This document shows, in pieces, positions 27,771 to 36,154 of a stretch of DNA of 64,000 nucleotides. The translations under genes were made by a program, and so were the position numbers. The notes beneath the pieces are model-generated. The model was not told the DNA's origin. It saw nothing but the letters and a program-made list of their open reading frames with translations, and ran no database searches. Numbering within the stretch: position 1 is the stretch's first letter; every line of letters begins with the position of its first letter. The stretch is from Pelagicoccus albus (GTDB lineage Bacteria > Verrucomicrobiota > Verrucomicrobiia > Opitutales > Opitutaceae): assembly GCF_014230145.1 (NCBI RefSeq), contig NZ_JACHVC010000012.1, positions 1,245,001 to 1,309,000 of the forward strand, written 5' to 3'.

Positions 27771-30596
27771 ATGACCCCAAATACCCTCCCCGCTAATACC
27801 GGGGCTCTCGGATCGGCTGCACGCCGCCGAAAGTCCTTGGGCTATTCGCTCGCGCTCGTGCTTTCGCTCGTTTGCGGCGCAACCTCTTCCTACGGGCAAG
27901 AGGCTACCGACGAAGACGATGAAATTTTCGAACTCGGCCCTTACATCGTAGAAGGCAGTATTCGTGAAAGTTTGATCGAAGGTCTCGAAATCAAAAAGGA
28001 ATCTTTCCAAATGGTCGACGCCCTCGTGGCGGAAGACATTGGTAAGTTCCCAGACAACAACGTTGTTGAAGCGTTGCAACGCGTCACTGGCGTGCAGGTC
28101 ACTGACCGTGCATCGGGTGAAGTTTCATCGGTTTCCATTCGCGGTTTGAGCGACATCGCGACAACCGTTAACGGGCGTAACATCTTTACGTCTACTGGGC
28201 GTTCGGTGGCTTTGCAGGATATTCCCGCATCACTTTTGTATCGAGTGGATGTTTATAAGACACGTTCCGCTGCCGAGATAGAGCAAGGGATCGCCGGTGT
28301 TATCGACATAAAGACGCAACGCCCTTTCTACTTCGACGGCGAAAAGACTGTGGTTGCCGTTCGTGGTATCTATCAGGAATTGGCCGATTCTCTCGATCCG
28401 AATATCAGCGCCCTCTACACCAACACTTGGGAATTGGACAATGGCGCAAAGTTTGGTGCTTTGATTAACTTGTCGTATGCGGAAACTAACTACCGCGATC
28501 AAAGCGTAACCGCTGGGGCGATGGTTCCATTTTGGACAGACGAGCAACCAGATGGTTACGTTCCCTATCAACGTATCTTCGATACGGCTATCTGGACTCC
28601 TGGTCTAGAAAACGGTTTGCCTTTCGATGAAGGATCCACTCTCACGGTCAATGGAGAGGAATATGAATACGTTCTCTCTCGTGACGCGGTATTTGGTAAT
28701 ACACTCGATGGTTCGCGCGAGCGTCCCGCTGCAAACATCTCCCTGCAGTATGCTCCCAACGAGGATGCGGAGTACACCTTCGAAGCGTTCTACAACGGAT
28801 ACCGTGCTGAGACCTTCAACCAGTTGCACTTCGCTTTTGCGGACTGGTGGGGTTCTCTTGGCGATGATCCCGCTGCAAACGTAGAGTTGTATCCAGGAAC
28901 CAATATCGTTAAGTCTCGTGACAACGTGGGCTTCCCATACGGCTTCCAAAGTGGTGACTACTTCAATGGGAAGACGGACAGTTATCTCTATGCCTTGGGT
29001 GGTAAGTGGAACATCAGCGACAAGTTCAAACTGACTGCTGACCTCTCCTTCCAAGATAGCGTTTACGAAGGTCAGTTCTTCGCGATGCGTCTCGACCGTG
29101 TTCACAGCGAGATCGACGTCGACTTCAACTCGGCCAGTGGATTCCCTGCATGGAACTTCGGCGAAGCCGATGACCTCAACGATCCAGCTAGTTGGAACGT
29201 AGCTCAGCTTTGGGACAACGCCGATAAGAGCGAAGGCGATTCGATGGAGCTACTCATCGACGGTGACTACAACCTCAAGGCAGGGATCATCGACGGTATC
29301 AAGTTTGGTCTTCGTTATGACGACCGTGGCGCTAAGTTCTCGGATCGCTACATTGACGAACGTCTAGGATACGTACCGTTCTTGGGCGCGAACCTCGCAG
29401 ACTACCCAGATTTGGTTTACCAAAGCACAGGCTTCTTCGACGGTCGTTCCGACCTTCCTGATTCCTACCTCGTTCCAAACGCTTACTACACATGGGAAAA
29501 CCATGAAGAAGTACTCGGTTGGTACGGACTGCCAGGACTCGATGATCCTCTATATGCTCTAGAAACCGTCTTTGACGTGAATGAAGTAACGACCTCTGCG
29601 TATGCAGTTGCTAACTTCAAGACAGAGCTCGGCGGCAAGAACCTAGACGGTCAGTTTGGTCTACGTTACGTAAATGTGGATACAGACATGTCTTTCTATG
29701 ACTCCGACGCTGGCGCATTCACGGATGCATCCGTTTCTACAGACGACATTCTGCCAAGCTTCACCGTTCGCTACGATGCTGCAGATAACTTCCGTATTCG
29801 TTTCAGCTACGGTGAAACGCTTCGTCGCCCAGGTTTCAATGACCTGAATCCAATCATCAACTACGTGGATGACGTAACTGGTATCGGTTACGGTACCGCA
29901 TCGGGTGGTAATCCAAACTTGGTTGCTACTACATCCAAGAACTACGACTTGGCTTTCGAATACTACATGGAAAACGCTGGCTCCCTCCATGCGACGCTTT
30001 TCAGACGTGATATCGAAGGCTTAGTGGTTAGCTTCCGTAACCGTGTTACCTACGAAGGTTACGATTACATCCTCTCTCAGCCGGACAACACCTCCAACGG
30101 TGAGCTAGAAGGCGTGGAGATCGGCTGGGTTTACTTCCCAAAGGATTTGCCAGGCGTACTTGACGGCTTCGGTGTACAGGCAGCTTACACGATGCTCGAT
30201 TCCATTCAGGATATTCCGCTTACGGATGCTACCGGTACTGTCATTGGAACCGAGTCTAGCCCATTCTATGGTGTATCCGATTCTTCTTACAGCGCCGTGC
30301 TTGCTTACGAAAAGGAAAAATGGAGTTCCCGTCTCTCCTACGTTTGGCGTGAAGATTGGCTGAACAATGCGGAGGCTGCTCTTTTCGCTAACCCACTGGG
30401 TGTATGGCGTAAACCACAGCAGAGCTTGGACTTCCAGTTCACCTACAATGTGTCGGATGATTTCAAGATCACACTCGATGCAACCAACGTGACTGATGAG
30501 GAGTACAAGAGCTACTACGTTTACCCAGAGACTCACAACTTTGGTAACTGGCTAATCAGCCGCACCGTAGCAATCGGAGCACGCTACTCATTCTAA
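27771..30596 (+). CDS. TonB-dependent receptor for an oligosaccharide
   Basis: A 941-residue outer-membrane receptor. A long basic n-region (ARRRKSLGYSLALVLSLVCGA) forms the signal peptide, followed by a TonB-box-like ELGPYIVEGS (about residues 52-61). The plug domain has DIGKFPDNNVVEALQRVTGV, VSIRGLSDIATTVNGR and AAEIEQGIAGVIDIKTQRPF (in parts). The rest is the 22-strand barrel, with IRFSYGETLRRPGFNDLNP and the terminal aromatic RTVAIGARYSF. The architecture is that of the large TonB-receptor group common in Caulobacter and Verrucomicrobia. There is no SusD-like partner. Its place within the GH43/GH27 region suggests uptake of arabino- or galacto-oligosaccharides. Confidence 0.95.
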   Translation: MTPNTLPANTGALGSAARRRKSLGYSLALVLSLVCGATSSYGQEATDEDDEIFELGPYIVEGSIRESLIEGLEIKKESFQMVDALVAEDIGKFPDNNVVEALQRVTGVQVTDRASGEVSSVSIRGLSDIATTVNGRNIFTSTGRSVALQDIPASLLYRVDVYKTRSAAEIEQGIAGVIDIKTQRPFYFDGEKTVVAVRGIYQELADSLDPNISALYTNTWELDNGAKFGALINLSYAETNYRDQSVTAGAMVPFWTDEQPDGYVPYQRIFDTAIWTPGLENGLPFDEGSTLTVNGEEYEYVLSRDAVFGNTLDGSRERPAANISLQYAPNEDAEYTFEAFYNGYRAETFNQLHFAFADWWGSLGDDPAANVELYPGTNIVKSRDNVGFPYGFQSGDYFNGKTDSYLYALGGKWNISDKFKLTADLSFQDSVYEGQFFAMRLDRVHSEIDVDFNSASGFPAWNFGEADDLNDPASWNVAQLWDNADKSEGDSMELLIDGDYNLKAGIIDGIKFGLRYDDRGAKFSDRYIDERLGYVPFLGANLADYPDLVYQSTGFFDGRSDLPDSYLVPNAYYTWENHEEVLGWYGLPGLDDPLYALETVFDVNEVTTSAYAVANFKTELGGKNLDGQFGLRYVNVDTDMSFYDSDAGAFTDASVSTDDILPSFTVRYDAADNFRIRFSYGETLRRPGFNDLNPIINYVDDVTGIGYGTASGGNPNLVATTSKNYDLAFEYYMENAGSLHATLFRRDIEGLVVSFRNRVTYEGYDYILSQPDNTSNGELEGVEIGWVYFPKDLPGVLDGFGVQAAYTMLDSIQDIPLTDATGTVIGTESSPFYGVSDSSYSAVLAYEKEKWSSRLSYVWREDWLNNAEAALFANPLGVWRKPQQSLDFQFTYNVSDDFKITLDATNVTDEEYKSYYVYPETHNFGNWLISRTVAIGARYSF

Positions 30597-30630
30597 GCGT
30601 TTTTTCCTGATCTTAGTTTTGTTTATCGAA

Positions 30631-30659
30631 AGGACGTCCCGCGAGGGGCGTCCTTTTCG
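30631..30659 (+). terminator. Intrinsic terminator of the TonB-receptor gene
   Basis: AGGACGTCCC (30631-30640), loop GCGA, GGGGCGTCCT (30645-30654): a 10-bp stem with one G-T pair, followed by TTTCGTT. It lies 35 bp after the stop codon and is a textbook terminator. Confidence 0.88.
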
Positions 30660-30670
30660 TTATCAGGGTT

Positions 30671-30692
30671 GGCTTACCGAAGTAAGCTCCTA
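30671..30692. repeat. REP-like palindrome overlapping the AraC stop codon
   Basis: GCTTAC (30672-30677), loop CGAA, GTAAGC (30682-30687), then TCCTA. Read on the minus strand this is TAGGAGC-stem-TTCG-stem. The same TAGGAGC tail precedes the palindrome at 60490-60511. The hairpin overlaps the last codons and the TAA of the AraC gene. Confidence 0.5.
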
Positions 30693-31477
30693 TGCCGAGC
30701 AGGGCTGGTGTGATATGTATTGCGAAACGCCCTACAAAAGACGTTGGAGGACGAGAACCCGGATGCGGCAGCAATTTGTTCGATGGGAAGGGAGGTTGAC
30801 TCCAGCATACCCTTGGCGTGGGAGAGGCGTAGCTCCCTCAGCATTGCGCCGGGCGAAGTGTGGTAGCGCTTGGTAAACGCTCTGATTAAGTGCTCCCGTG
30901 TCACGCCGCACGTTTTAGCGATGCCTTTAAGCGTGATAGCGTCAGCGTAGCGGTTGTGTAGCAGGTGGTAACAGTATTCGATCGGGTTGCTGCCCTGAGT
31001 CTCCGCTACCTGCTGGCGATAGATTGCCGTGAAGAGGCGAATGATCAGTTCCGATTCGTGGTAGCGATCTCGAAAGTTGCCTTGGTTGAATCGCTCGTAG
31101 GCTTCTTGGAAAAGGATCCCTGACTCGGACTGATCTGGGATGGATAGAACCGGACCGAAATCTTGACGGATACGGTTAAATAAAGGGTTGGCGGAAGCGG
31201 ATGAGTCGATGGATAGGTACTGTAGGTGGTATGGCTGTGAACCAGTGGCAGGATAGCCATAGCGGGAGTTTTCCCGCTGCGTGAAGGCCATCATGGTCCC
31301 TTGGGGCACTGCGTAGCGTCGTCCGTTTGATTCTTCGAAAAAGCCTTCACCCGAGAGGGTGCGCTGCAGGTTTATGCGGTTGGATTCTAGCCGTTTAGAG
31401 TTGTCCCAGTAGTAGCTCGTGTTGGTGCGTATTTCTTCCGCACCGCCATCTATACGAGCAAAAACGTCTTCCCTCAT
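30674..31477 (-). CDS. AraC-family transcriptional regulator
   Basis: A 267-residue regulator: an N-terminal AraC-type ligand-binding cupin region (FEESNGRRYAVPQGTMMAF, residues about 45-110) and two C-terminal helix-turn-helix motifs, ITLKGIAKTCGVTREHLIRAF and LPIEQIAAASGFSSSNVFCRAFR (in parts: GVTREHLIRAF, GFSSSNVFCRAF). The final GFSSSNVFCRAFRNTYHTSP block is the AraC signature. Neighbours suggest control of the GH27 gene and the arabinan locus by a sugar ligand. The start is unclear: ATG 31477 sits in the loop of a strong hairpin, and GTG 31504 adds nine residues. Both start codons lack a clear ribosome site. Confidence 0.9.
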   Translation of the reverse strand: MREDVFARIDGGAEEIRTNTSYYWDNSKRLESNRINLQRTLSGEGFFEESNGRRYAVPQGTMMAFTQRENSRYGYPATGSQPYHLQYLSIDSSASANPLFNRIRQDFGPVLSIPDQSESGILFQEAYERFNQGNFRDRYHESELIIRLFTAIYRQQVAETQGSNPIEYCYHLLHNRYADAITLKGIAKTCGVTREHLIRAFTKRYHTSPGAMLRELRLSHAKGMLESTSLPIEQIAAASGFSSSNVFCRAFRNTYHTSPARHRSLLR

Positions 31478-31490
31478 GGAGGAAAGACGT
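31464..31490 (-). terminator. Strong hairpin between GH27 and AraC genes, start codon in its loop
   Basis: ACGTCTTCCCTC (31464-31475) and GAGGAAAGACGT (31479-31490) form a 12-bp stem with one mismatch or wobble and a 3-base loop. Leftward it is followed by TTTTGC, so it can terminate GH27 transcription; rightward the flank is GTCAATTTTT. The ATG at 31477 for AraC begins in the loop. It may act as terminator, attenuator or translational block for AraC. Confidence 0.75.
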
Positions 31491-31553
31491 GTCAATTTTT
31501 GCACAGATTGCGAGGCCTCAATTCAGTCGAGGCCAGACTGTTTTGGGACAGAT

Positions 31554-32798
31554 CTACTTCTTGGTCAGACGCATCATCAGTACGTCGTGGCTGCCTACTT
31601 CAGCGGTGAGGTCTGTGTGGGTGTCGCCAAGATCCTTGTCTGCCCAGAGGTCACGCACATCGAATTCGCCTTGAATGGCACGCTCTAGTCGCTCCCATTC
31701 GATGTGAATTTCCTGAGCTTCGTCCGCTGTATTCAGAACGCAGACTGCCCAATCTCCGCCATTGAGGGGTTTGATCCAAATCTCGTAGCTATCGGGAACG
31801 ATGCGGTAGCGCCAAGCGGCCACGCCGTCTTTGTCCTGGTTAACTGCAATAACGTCTTTGTTGGTGAGGATATCTACGATTTCCGGAGTGATGATCCGCA
31901 TGTCGTTGCCGGCCATGAGAGGAGAGGCGACCATAGCCCAGAGGGTGAAGTGGGAACGGGATTCCGCCAGCGTCAAACCGGGGTTTCCGACCTCGAGCAT
32001 ATCGAGGTCGTTCCAGCCGTCTGGTCCCGAGTACATGCCCAATCCGTCGTTCCCAACCACGGAAGGTTTCTTGTCGTGGTATAGGTCCAGGATAACTTTG
32101 AATCCTCGCGACCATTCCTGTTCGCAATCCCAGCAGTCGTAAATGTCGCCGGAGATTCGCCATAGGTGTCCAATGTCTTCGCCCCAGAGCCATGGATCGG
32201 CGGTACCCCATTCGCAAATTGAGAATACGATGGGGCGACCTGCTGCGTAGAGGGCGTCGCGCATGGTGGTGTAGGCTTCGATTGGGTCTCGAGTACCGGT
32301 GGCGCACCAGTCGTATTTCAGATAATCAATTCCCCAAGAGGCGAAGGTACGGGCGTCTTGGTACTCGTGTCCTTGGCTCCCAGGATAACCGGCGCAAGTG
32401 GTTTTACCGGCGTCGCTGTAGATACCCATTTTAAAGCCCATTTCATGGAGCTTGTCCGCCAAGCCTTTGATGCCGTTGGGGAATTTCTCCGGGTCGGGCA
32501 CTAGATAACCTTCCGGGTCGCGTTCCCGAAGAGACCAGCAGTCGTCGAGCACGATGTACTCGTAGCCGGCTTCGAGCATCCCATTGGCCTTCATCTCGCG
32601 AGCGGTGTCTAGGATAAGTTCCTCGCTAATGTTGGACTCGAAAGTGTTCCAGGTATTGAAACCCATGGGAGGAGTGAGGGCGAGCCCCTCGAATTTTTGA
32701 GCTACGGTGGTAGCTGCTAAGGCGCTGGCTATACCGACCGCCGCTATTTTCCTCAACGAGGCGAATAGGCCTCGGACTTGGTGATTTCTAATTTCCAT
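31554..32798 (-). CDS. Secreted GH27 alpha-galactosidase
   Basis: A 414-residue alpha-galactosidase of family GH27, with a signal sequence near the N-terminus (LRKIAAVGIASALAATTVAQ, mature end about residue 34). Family blocks are LALTPPMGFNTWNTF, EYIVLDDCWS, MGIYSDAGKTTCAG and DYLKYDWC, which carries the nucleophile Asp163. HLWRISGDIYD holds the acid/base Asp218, and WNDLDMLEVGNPGLT is also conserved. A C-terminal all-beta domain (WAVCVLNTADEAQEIHIEW) follows. It removes terminal alpha-1,6-galactose from oligosaccharides or galactomannan. It is transcribed toward AraC, which may regulate it. Confidence 0.95.
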   Translation of the reverse strand: MEIRNHQVRGLFASLRKIAAVGIASALAATTVAQKFEGLALTPPMGFNTWNTFESNISEELILDTAREMKANGMLEAGYEYIVLDDCWSLRERDPEGYLVPDPEKFPNGIKGLADKLHEMGFKMGIYSDAGKTTCAGYPGSQGHEYQDARTFASWGIDYLKYDWCATGTRDPIEAYTTMRDALYAAGRPIVFSICEWGTADPWLWGEDIGHLWRISGDIYDCWDCEQEWSRGFKVILDLYHDKKPSVVGNDGLGMYSGPDGWNDLDMLEVGNPGLTLAESRSHFTLWAMVASPLMAGNDMRIITPEIVDILTNKDVIAVNQDKDGVAAWRYRIVPDSYEIWIKPLNGGDWAVCVLNTADEAQEIHIEWERLERAIQGEFDVRDLWADKDLGDTHTDLTAEVGSHDVLMMRLTKK

Positions 32799-33173
32799 AG
32801 CTTTGTTTTGGGGGTTCGCTCCAAGGCCATGCTAGTAACGGAAGAGGTCAAACCAAGCCTGAAGAATTATCACATATTGCACATTCACAGGTCACTCTTT
32901 GATCTATTTGTCCTGTCGAATGGATGTCCTGGGCTTTCTCAAGCATTTGAACGAGGCGTGAAAATGCAGTGTCGTTGGGTTTCAATGCGCAGCCATCTGC
33001 GGTGGAGTGTCGTGCATAGTTCCTTGTCAACTGGAACTCTCTGGACTCAGATGAGGGCTTGGGGCATGTTTAAGGGGCAGGTGGAGTGGCTATATCGACC
33101 ACAAGCTAAGTCGGCTGCAAATTATTATGCAGTTGGCACAGACCTAGCAGCTTCGATTTAGAGGAAATCAACC
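32799..33173. other. Intergenic region between divergent GH27 and PRC-like genes
   Basis: 375 bp without a convincing gene. A 127-codon plus-strand frame crosses it but overlaps the GH27 start, has an unusual composition (Trp, Met, Arg and Ser rich) and no recognisable domain. The region should hold the divergent promoters. GAGGAAATC just before 33174 is the ribosome-binding site of the next gene. Confidence 0.5.
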
Positions 33174-33677
33174 ATGAAGAAATACTATCTACCGATCGTT
33201 TTCGTAATATCGCTAATCTGGTCTACTGCGTCTTTCTCGCAGGTAAGTTCAGACCTTTCGCCCGAAGTGATGATTGGGGCGGAAGTTGTGGGTCCAGATG
33301 GCAGTTCACGCTTGGGTCACGTGCTTGGCCTGGGGCGTAGCGGTGAGAACGGCGAGCCCCTGATGTATGTTGTGGGAACGAAAGGGCTCTTTGGGAAAAA
33401 GGGAATAGTCCCGCTCTCCAACGTGAAAGAAGAACTGACCGTGCCCGGCAAGGATGGGATGAGAACTTTTCGCCTAGTCGTAGGCGTCAACAAAGGTACT
33501 TTCCGCAATATCGCCAAATGGAGTGGTGACGAGCCGCTTGGTTCCTACCTGTCGAGGATTGATTCGATCCTAGGAACTATCTACGGCCTCGATGAAGACA
33601 CGATCGAGCAAATGGCTCGACGTGTCGTTTTCGATGATGGTGCGCCAGAGGAAGCAATCCCGGTTGCTGCGTTGTAA
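33174..33677 (+). CDS. Secreted PRC-barrel-like hypothetical protein
   Basis: A 167-residue protein with a signal peptide (MKKYYLPIVFVISLIWSTASFSQ). The segment MIGAEVVGPDGSSRLGHVLGL followed by MYVVGTKGLFGKKGIVPLSNV resembles a PRC-barrel half (begins with IGAEVV and ends with a V-P-L-SxV strand), a small beta-barrel found in electron-transport and RNA-processing proteins. The C-terminal ~70 residues are helical and unknown. The ribosome site GAGGAAATCAACC fits ATG 33174. No operon partner. The PRC assignment is tentative. Confidence 0.7.
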   Translation: MKKYYLPIVFVISLIWSTASFSQVSSDLSPEVMIGAEVVGPDGSSRLGHVLGLGRSGENGEPLMYVVGTKGLFGKKGIVPLSNVKEELTVPGKDGMRTFRLVVGVNKGTFRNIAKWSGDEPLGSYLSRIDSILGTIYGLDEDTIEQMARRVVFDDGAPEEAIPVAAL

Positions 33678-33711
33678 TTGAACCGGGACCGCTTTGGAGT
33701 TGGGTACTCGA

Positions 33712-34350
33712 CTAGAGGCTGAACTTTACGGTTTCTCCGGCAGCTCTGTGGTTGGTCCAAAAGGATTCTCCATCGTGCGCTAGGGCTCGTGCTTGAAAGG
33801 GGATGTTTGCCAAGTCTTCGTATTCCCCGCTCTTCGTATCAATTCGGCCGAGATAGTAGTCGTTTGTCTCTTCGTCTGCTGTGTTGGCGATGTAAATGTA
33901 ATCGCCTATGATGACCTGCCCGCAGATCCCTCGAGGCGATCGGTAGGTTTCTAAAACGTCACCATTGGGACTGAGCGACAGGACGACTTGGTTATACCAT
34001 TGGCTAACGTGTAGGGAGCTACCGTCGAAGCCGAGCTGTGAACCAGTATCATCTGGACACTGAATCTTGAAAGCTGTGTCGAAACCGTGGGCTGGTATTA
34101 GCCGGCGGATGAATCGATTGTCCTCTTCGGTTTCGCCGCAGAGCACCCGCAGTTCCTCTCCACTTGAAACCATGCCGAATGGGTTTCCGGGAGCTGGGAA
34201 CTCGGATTTCACCGTCCAAGTCTCCACGTCAATTTGGTAGATGCGTTTAGTCGCAAGTGAACCCATCCACAGAGCGTCTGCGTGCCAGGCTAAGGATTGG
34301 GGCAAGTCTGCAGGGGCTTTGAGACGGGAAATTTCGGTAATAGTGTTCAT
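33712..34350 (-). CDS. Small beta-propeller-like hypothetical protein
   Basis: A 212-residue protein with repeated WD/NHL- or glutamine-cyclotransferase-like strands: LAWHADALWMGSLATKRIYQID, GNPFGMVSSGEELRVLC, LGFDGSSLHVSQWYNQVVLSL and ALAHDGESFWTNHRAAGETVKF (each shown in part). There are four or so such blades, fewer than in a closed six- or seven-bladed propeller, and no signal peptide. It follows the LysR gene by 18 bp on the same strand and is probably in the same transcript. The role is unknown; it may bind or detect a small ligand. Confidence 0.72.
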   Translation of the reverse strand: MNTITEISRLKAPADLPQSLAWHADALWMGSLATKRIYQIDVETWTVKSEFPAPGNPFGMVSSGEELRVLCGETEEDNRFIRRLIPAHGFDTAFKIQCPDDTGSQLGFDGSSLHVSQWYNQVVLSLSPNGDVLETYRSPRGICGQVIIGDYIYIANTADEETNDYYLGRIDTKSGEYEDLANIPFQARALAHDGESFWTNHRAAGETVKFSL

Positions 34351-34368
34351 GGTGTGTTGAATTGGGTT

Positions 34369-35259
34369 TTATTGGAGCTTGGCTAGATTTAGGATAGGGG
34401 AACTAGCGTCGATAAAGGCTTGAATTTGGCGTTCTTGAAAACGTGAACCGAGGCAAATGAGGTTGTGGGAGAGAGTGCAATCGAAGCCGTCCCACTTAAT
34501 CAATTCGCCGTTTTCGATCTCTTGTTCTACAAGGGCTTCGCCCATCAGGGATAGGGCGGCCCCGTTTCTGACAAACTGCAAGCAGGTACCTTCTTCGTCT
34601 ATGGTGTAGCGTTTTGGGATCGTAAGTTCGTGGGCCTTTACGATTCGATCCATGAGCTGATAATAGCTGCAGTCCGGGGTTTTGAAGACCCAAGGCAGCT
34701 CTTGCAGCTCTAACCAGCTCGCGTCAGTGAGCTCGTCCTGATATTTTGGAGACGCTATTACCAGAACCTTGTTCTCGCGGAATTTTGAGCTCAGGATTTT
34801 GGGTGAATCTATTTCCCCCTCGTAAAAGCCGACGTCGATTTCTCCCGCGAGAATTCCTTTCTTTATGTATCCAGAAGAACTGTGCTGAAACTCAAGCTGC
34901 AGGTTGGGACAGGATTCGCTGAGAGCTTGGGCTATTTTGTCCAGAGGGATTTCAGCGGAACCGGAGTTGACGCCAATGATGAGTTTTCCGGACGGACTGG
35001 ACTGAAGGTTTCTCGCTAAGTTGTTCAACTCCGCGGTCTCTTTCAGGATTGAGTAGGCTCGGGTTAGCAGGGCTTCGCCGTCCTTGGTCAAGAGCATGCC
35101 GCGAGAGCTTCTCTCAAAGAGAACGAGTCCCAGCTCGTCCTCAAGAGCCTTTATATGGGCGCTGACCGATGGTTGGCTGGCGAAGATTCGCATGGCTGCC
35201 TTGGCGAGAGTGCCCTCCTCAGCAACCGCTGCGAATGTTTTGAGCTGGTAGAGTTCCAT
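34369..35259 (-). CDS. LysR-family transcriptional regulator
   Basis: A 296-residue regulator: N-terminal winged helix (MELYQLKTFAAVAEEGTLAKAAMRIFASQPSVSAHIKALEDELG, shown in parts as TFAAVAEEGTLAKAA and QPSVSAHIKALEDELG) and a C-terminal periplasmic-binding-like effector domain with KLIIGVNSGSAEIPL and VLVIASPKYQDELT. Standard length for the family. It is the third gene of a leftward series (ACT protein, 81-residue protein, LysR, propeller-like protein) with short gaps. The effector ligand and targets are unknown. Confidence 0.92.
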   Translation of the reverse strand: MELYQLKTFAAVAEEGTLAKAAMRIFASQPSVSAHIKALEDELGLVLFERSSRGMLLTKDGEALLTRAYSILKETAELNNLARNLQSSPSGKLIIGVNSGSAEIPLDKIAQALSESCPNLQLEFQHSSSGYIKKGILAGEIDVGFYEGEIDSPKILSSKFRENKVLVIASPKYQDELTDASWLELQELPWVFKTPDCSYYQLMDRIVKAHELTIPKRYTIDEEGTCLQFVRNGAALSLMGEALVEQEIENGELIKWDGFDCTLSHNLICLGSRFQERQIQAFIDASSPILNLAKLQ

Positions 35260-35281
35260 TTAGGTTTCGATCTCGGAACAG

Positions 35282-35527
35282 CTAGGCGGATATGGGCGAA
35301 GGATTCAACTGTTTGTGAGCCCCTGCCATCGCGTCCTCCTCTTCGTCTTCCTTTTCTGGCTTACCGGTTTTAATGCTGACCACTACGCCGTGCACTAGGA
35401 TTTTAAATCCTGGCTGCTTTGGATCGACAGGCAAGGGGCTGACGTCGGGGAGAGAGTTGTGGATGGCTTTAAAAAATCCTCCGATAGAGGATAGCAGTTT
35501 ACTGAGTTCAGTTGGATTGTTTTTCAT
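35282..35527 (-). CDS. Small hypothetical protein
   Basis: An 81-residue frame with ATG at 35525-35527, starting MKNNPTELSKLLSSIGGFFK and ending in an acidic stretch (EKEDEEEDAMAGAHKQ). It has an amphipathic N-terminal half and a strand-like KILVHGVVVSIK. The longer open frame to 35890 overlaps the ACT gene, so the short form is preferred. There is no good ribosome site and no family match. It lies 22 bp before LysR and 116 bp after the ACT gene, so it could be part of that transcript. Confidence 0.5.
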   Translation of the reverse strand: MKNNPTELSKLLSSIGGFFKAIHNSLPDVSPLPVDPKQPGFKILVHGVVVSIKTGKPEKEDEEEDAMAGAHKQLNPSPISA

Positions 35528-35643
35528 GACGCCCACAGTATGCCATGGGCTTCGATTTTTGGGTAGACGTAGTAGCTGATGCTTGCCTTCAGCTTTTCTG
35601 AAGGTCCCTTGGCTACCTATAGAAATCTCGAAGTAGAAGATTC

Positions 35644-36045
35644 CTAGCGACTTGTCCGGCTGAGTCGTTGCAAGACCTGCAGGGCGAGCTCCGCCTGGGA
35701 TTCCGGTATCAACAAGTGGTCGTGAAAGTATGCCGAAACCACATTGCACGATATATTTGAAGCGGCTAGCGCTTGGGCGATGTGGCTCAGGAATCCCACG
35801 GCTTCGAGGGATGAATGAACCTCCAGCGTGATTAAGCGAAATACCGAATCGAAAGGAATCCCACAGCGGATGGCCTCTGCCTTTTCGCAAAAGACGGTGA
35901 GTCCTTCTGATTCGTAAAAGGTACCTTTCGCCTTAAGCCCTTCAGGTAGATGAGAGTCTCTTAAGGTCGCAATGACGAATGACTCTTCCGATAGAGTGGG
36001 AGACATCGTCTGTATCAGTTGCTTCAAGTCCGTTGATCCGCTCAT
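35644..36045 (-). CDS. ACT-domain-containing protein
   Basis: A 133-residue cytoplasmic protein with tandem ACT-like folds as in the small ACT/DUF2241-type regulators: a first part VIATLRDSHLPEGLKAKGTFYESEGLTVFCEK and a second part FRLITLEVHSSLEAVGFLSHIAQALAASNISCNVVSAYFHDHLLIP (each partial). The GFLSHIAQALAASNISCNVVS core is a clear ACT motif. Such proteins bind amino acids or related metabolites, but no target is known for this subgroup. It heads the LysR-containing leftward cluster. ATG at 36043-36045. Confidence 0.85.
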   Translation of the reverse strand: MSGSTDLKQLIQTMSPTLSEESFVIATLRDSHLPEGLKAKGTFYESEGLTVFCEKAEAIRCGIPFDSVFRLITLEVHSSLEAVGFLSHIAQALAASNISCNVVSAYFHDHLLIPESQAELALQVLQRLSRTSR

Positions 36046-36154
36046 CGTCGTTTAAATCCAAAACTGAATGAATTTACGCAATGGCGCGAGCCCTCTTTTA
36101 CGAGGGTGTTAGGAGAAGTGTCGCCAGAATAGTGATACAATTGAGATGCCTCGT

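Noticed and set aside
32778-33161. 127-codon plus-strand frame between GH27 and the PRC-like gene
   Set aside because: It overlaps the GH27 start, has an odd Trp/Met/Arg composition and no domain. More likely promoter sequence.
35282-35890. Long 202-codon version of the small hypothetical gene
   Set aside because: Its N-terminal part overlaps the ACT gene in another frame and looks like antisense or shifted sequence; the 81-residue form is preferred.
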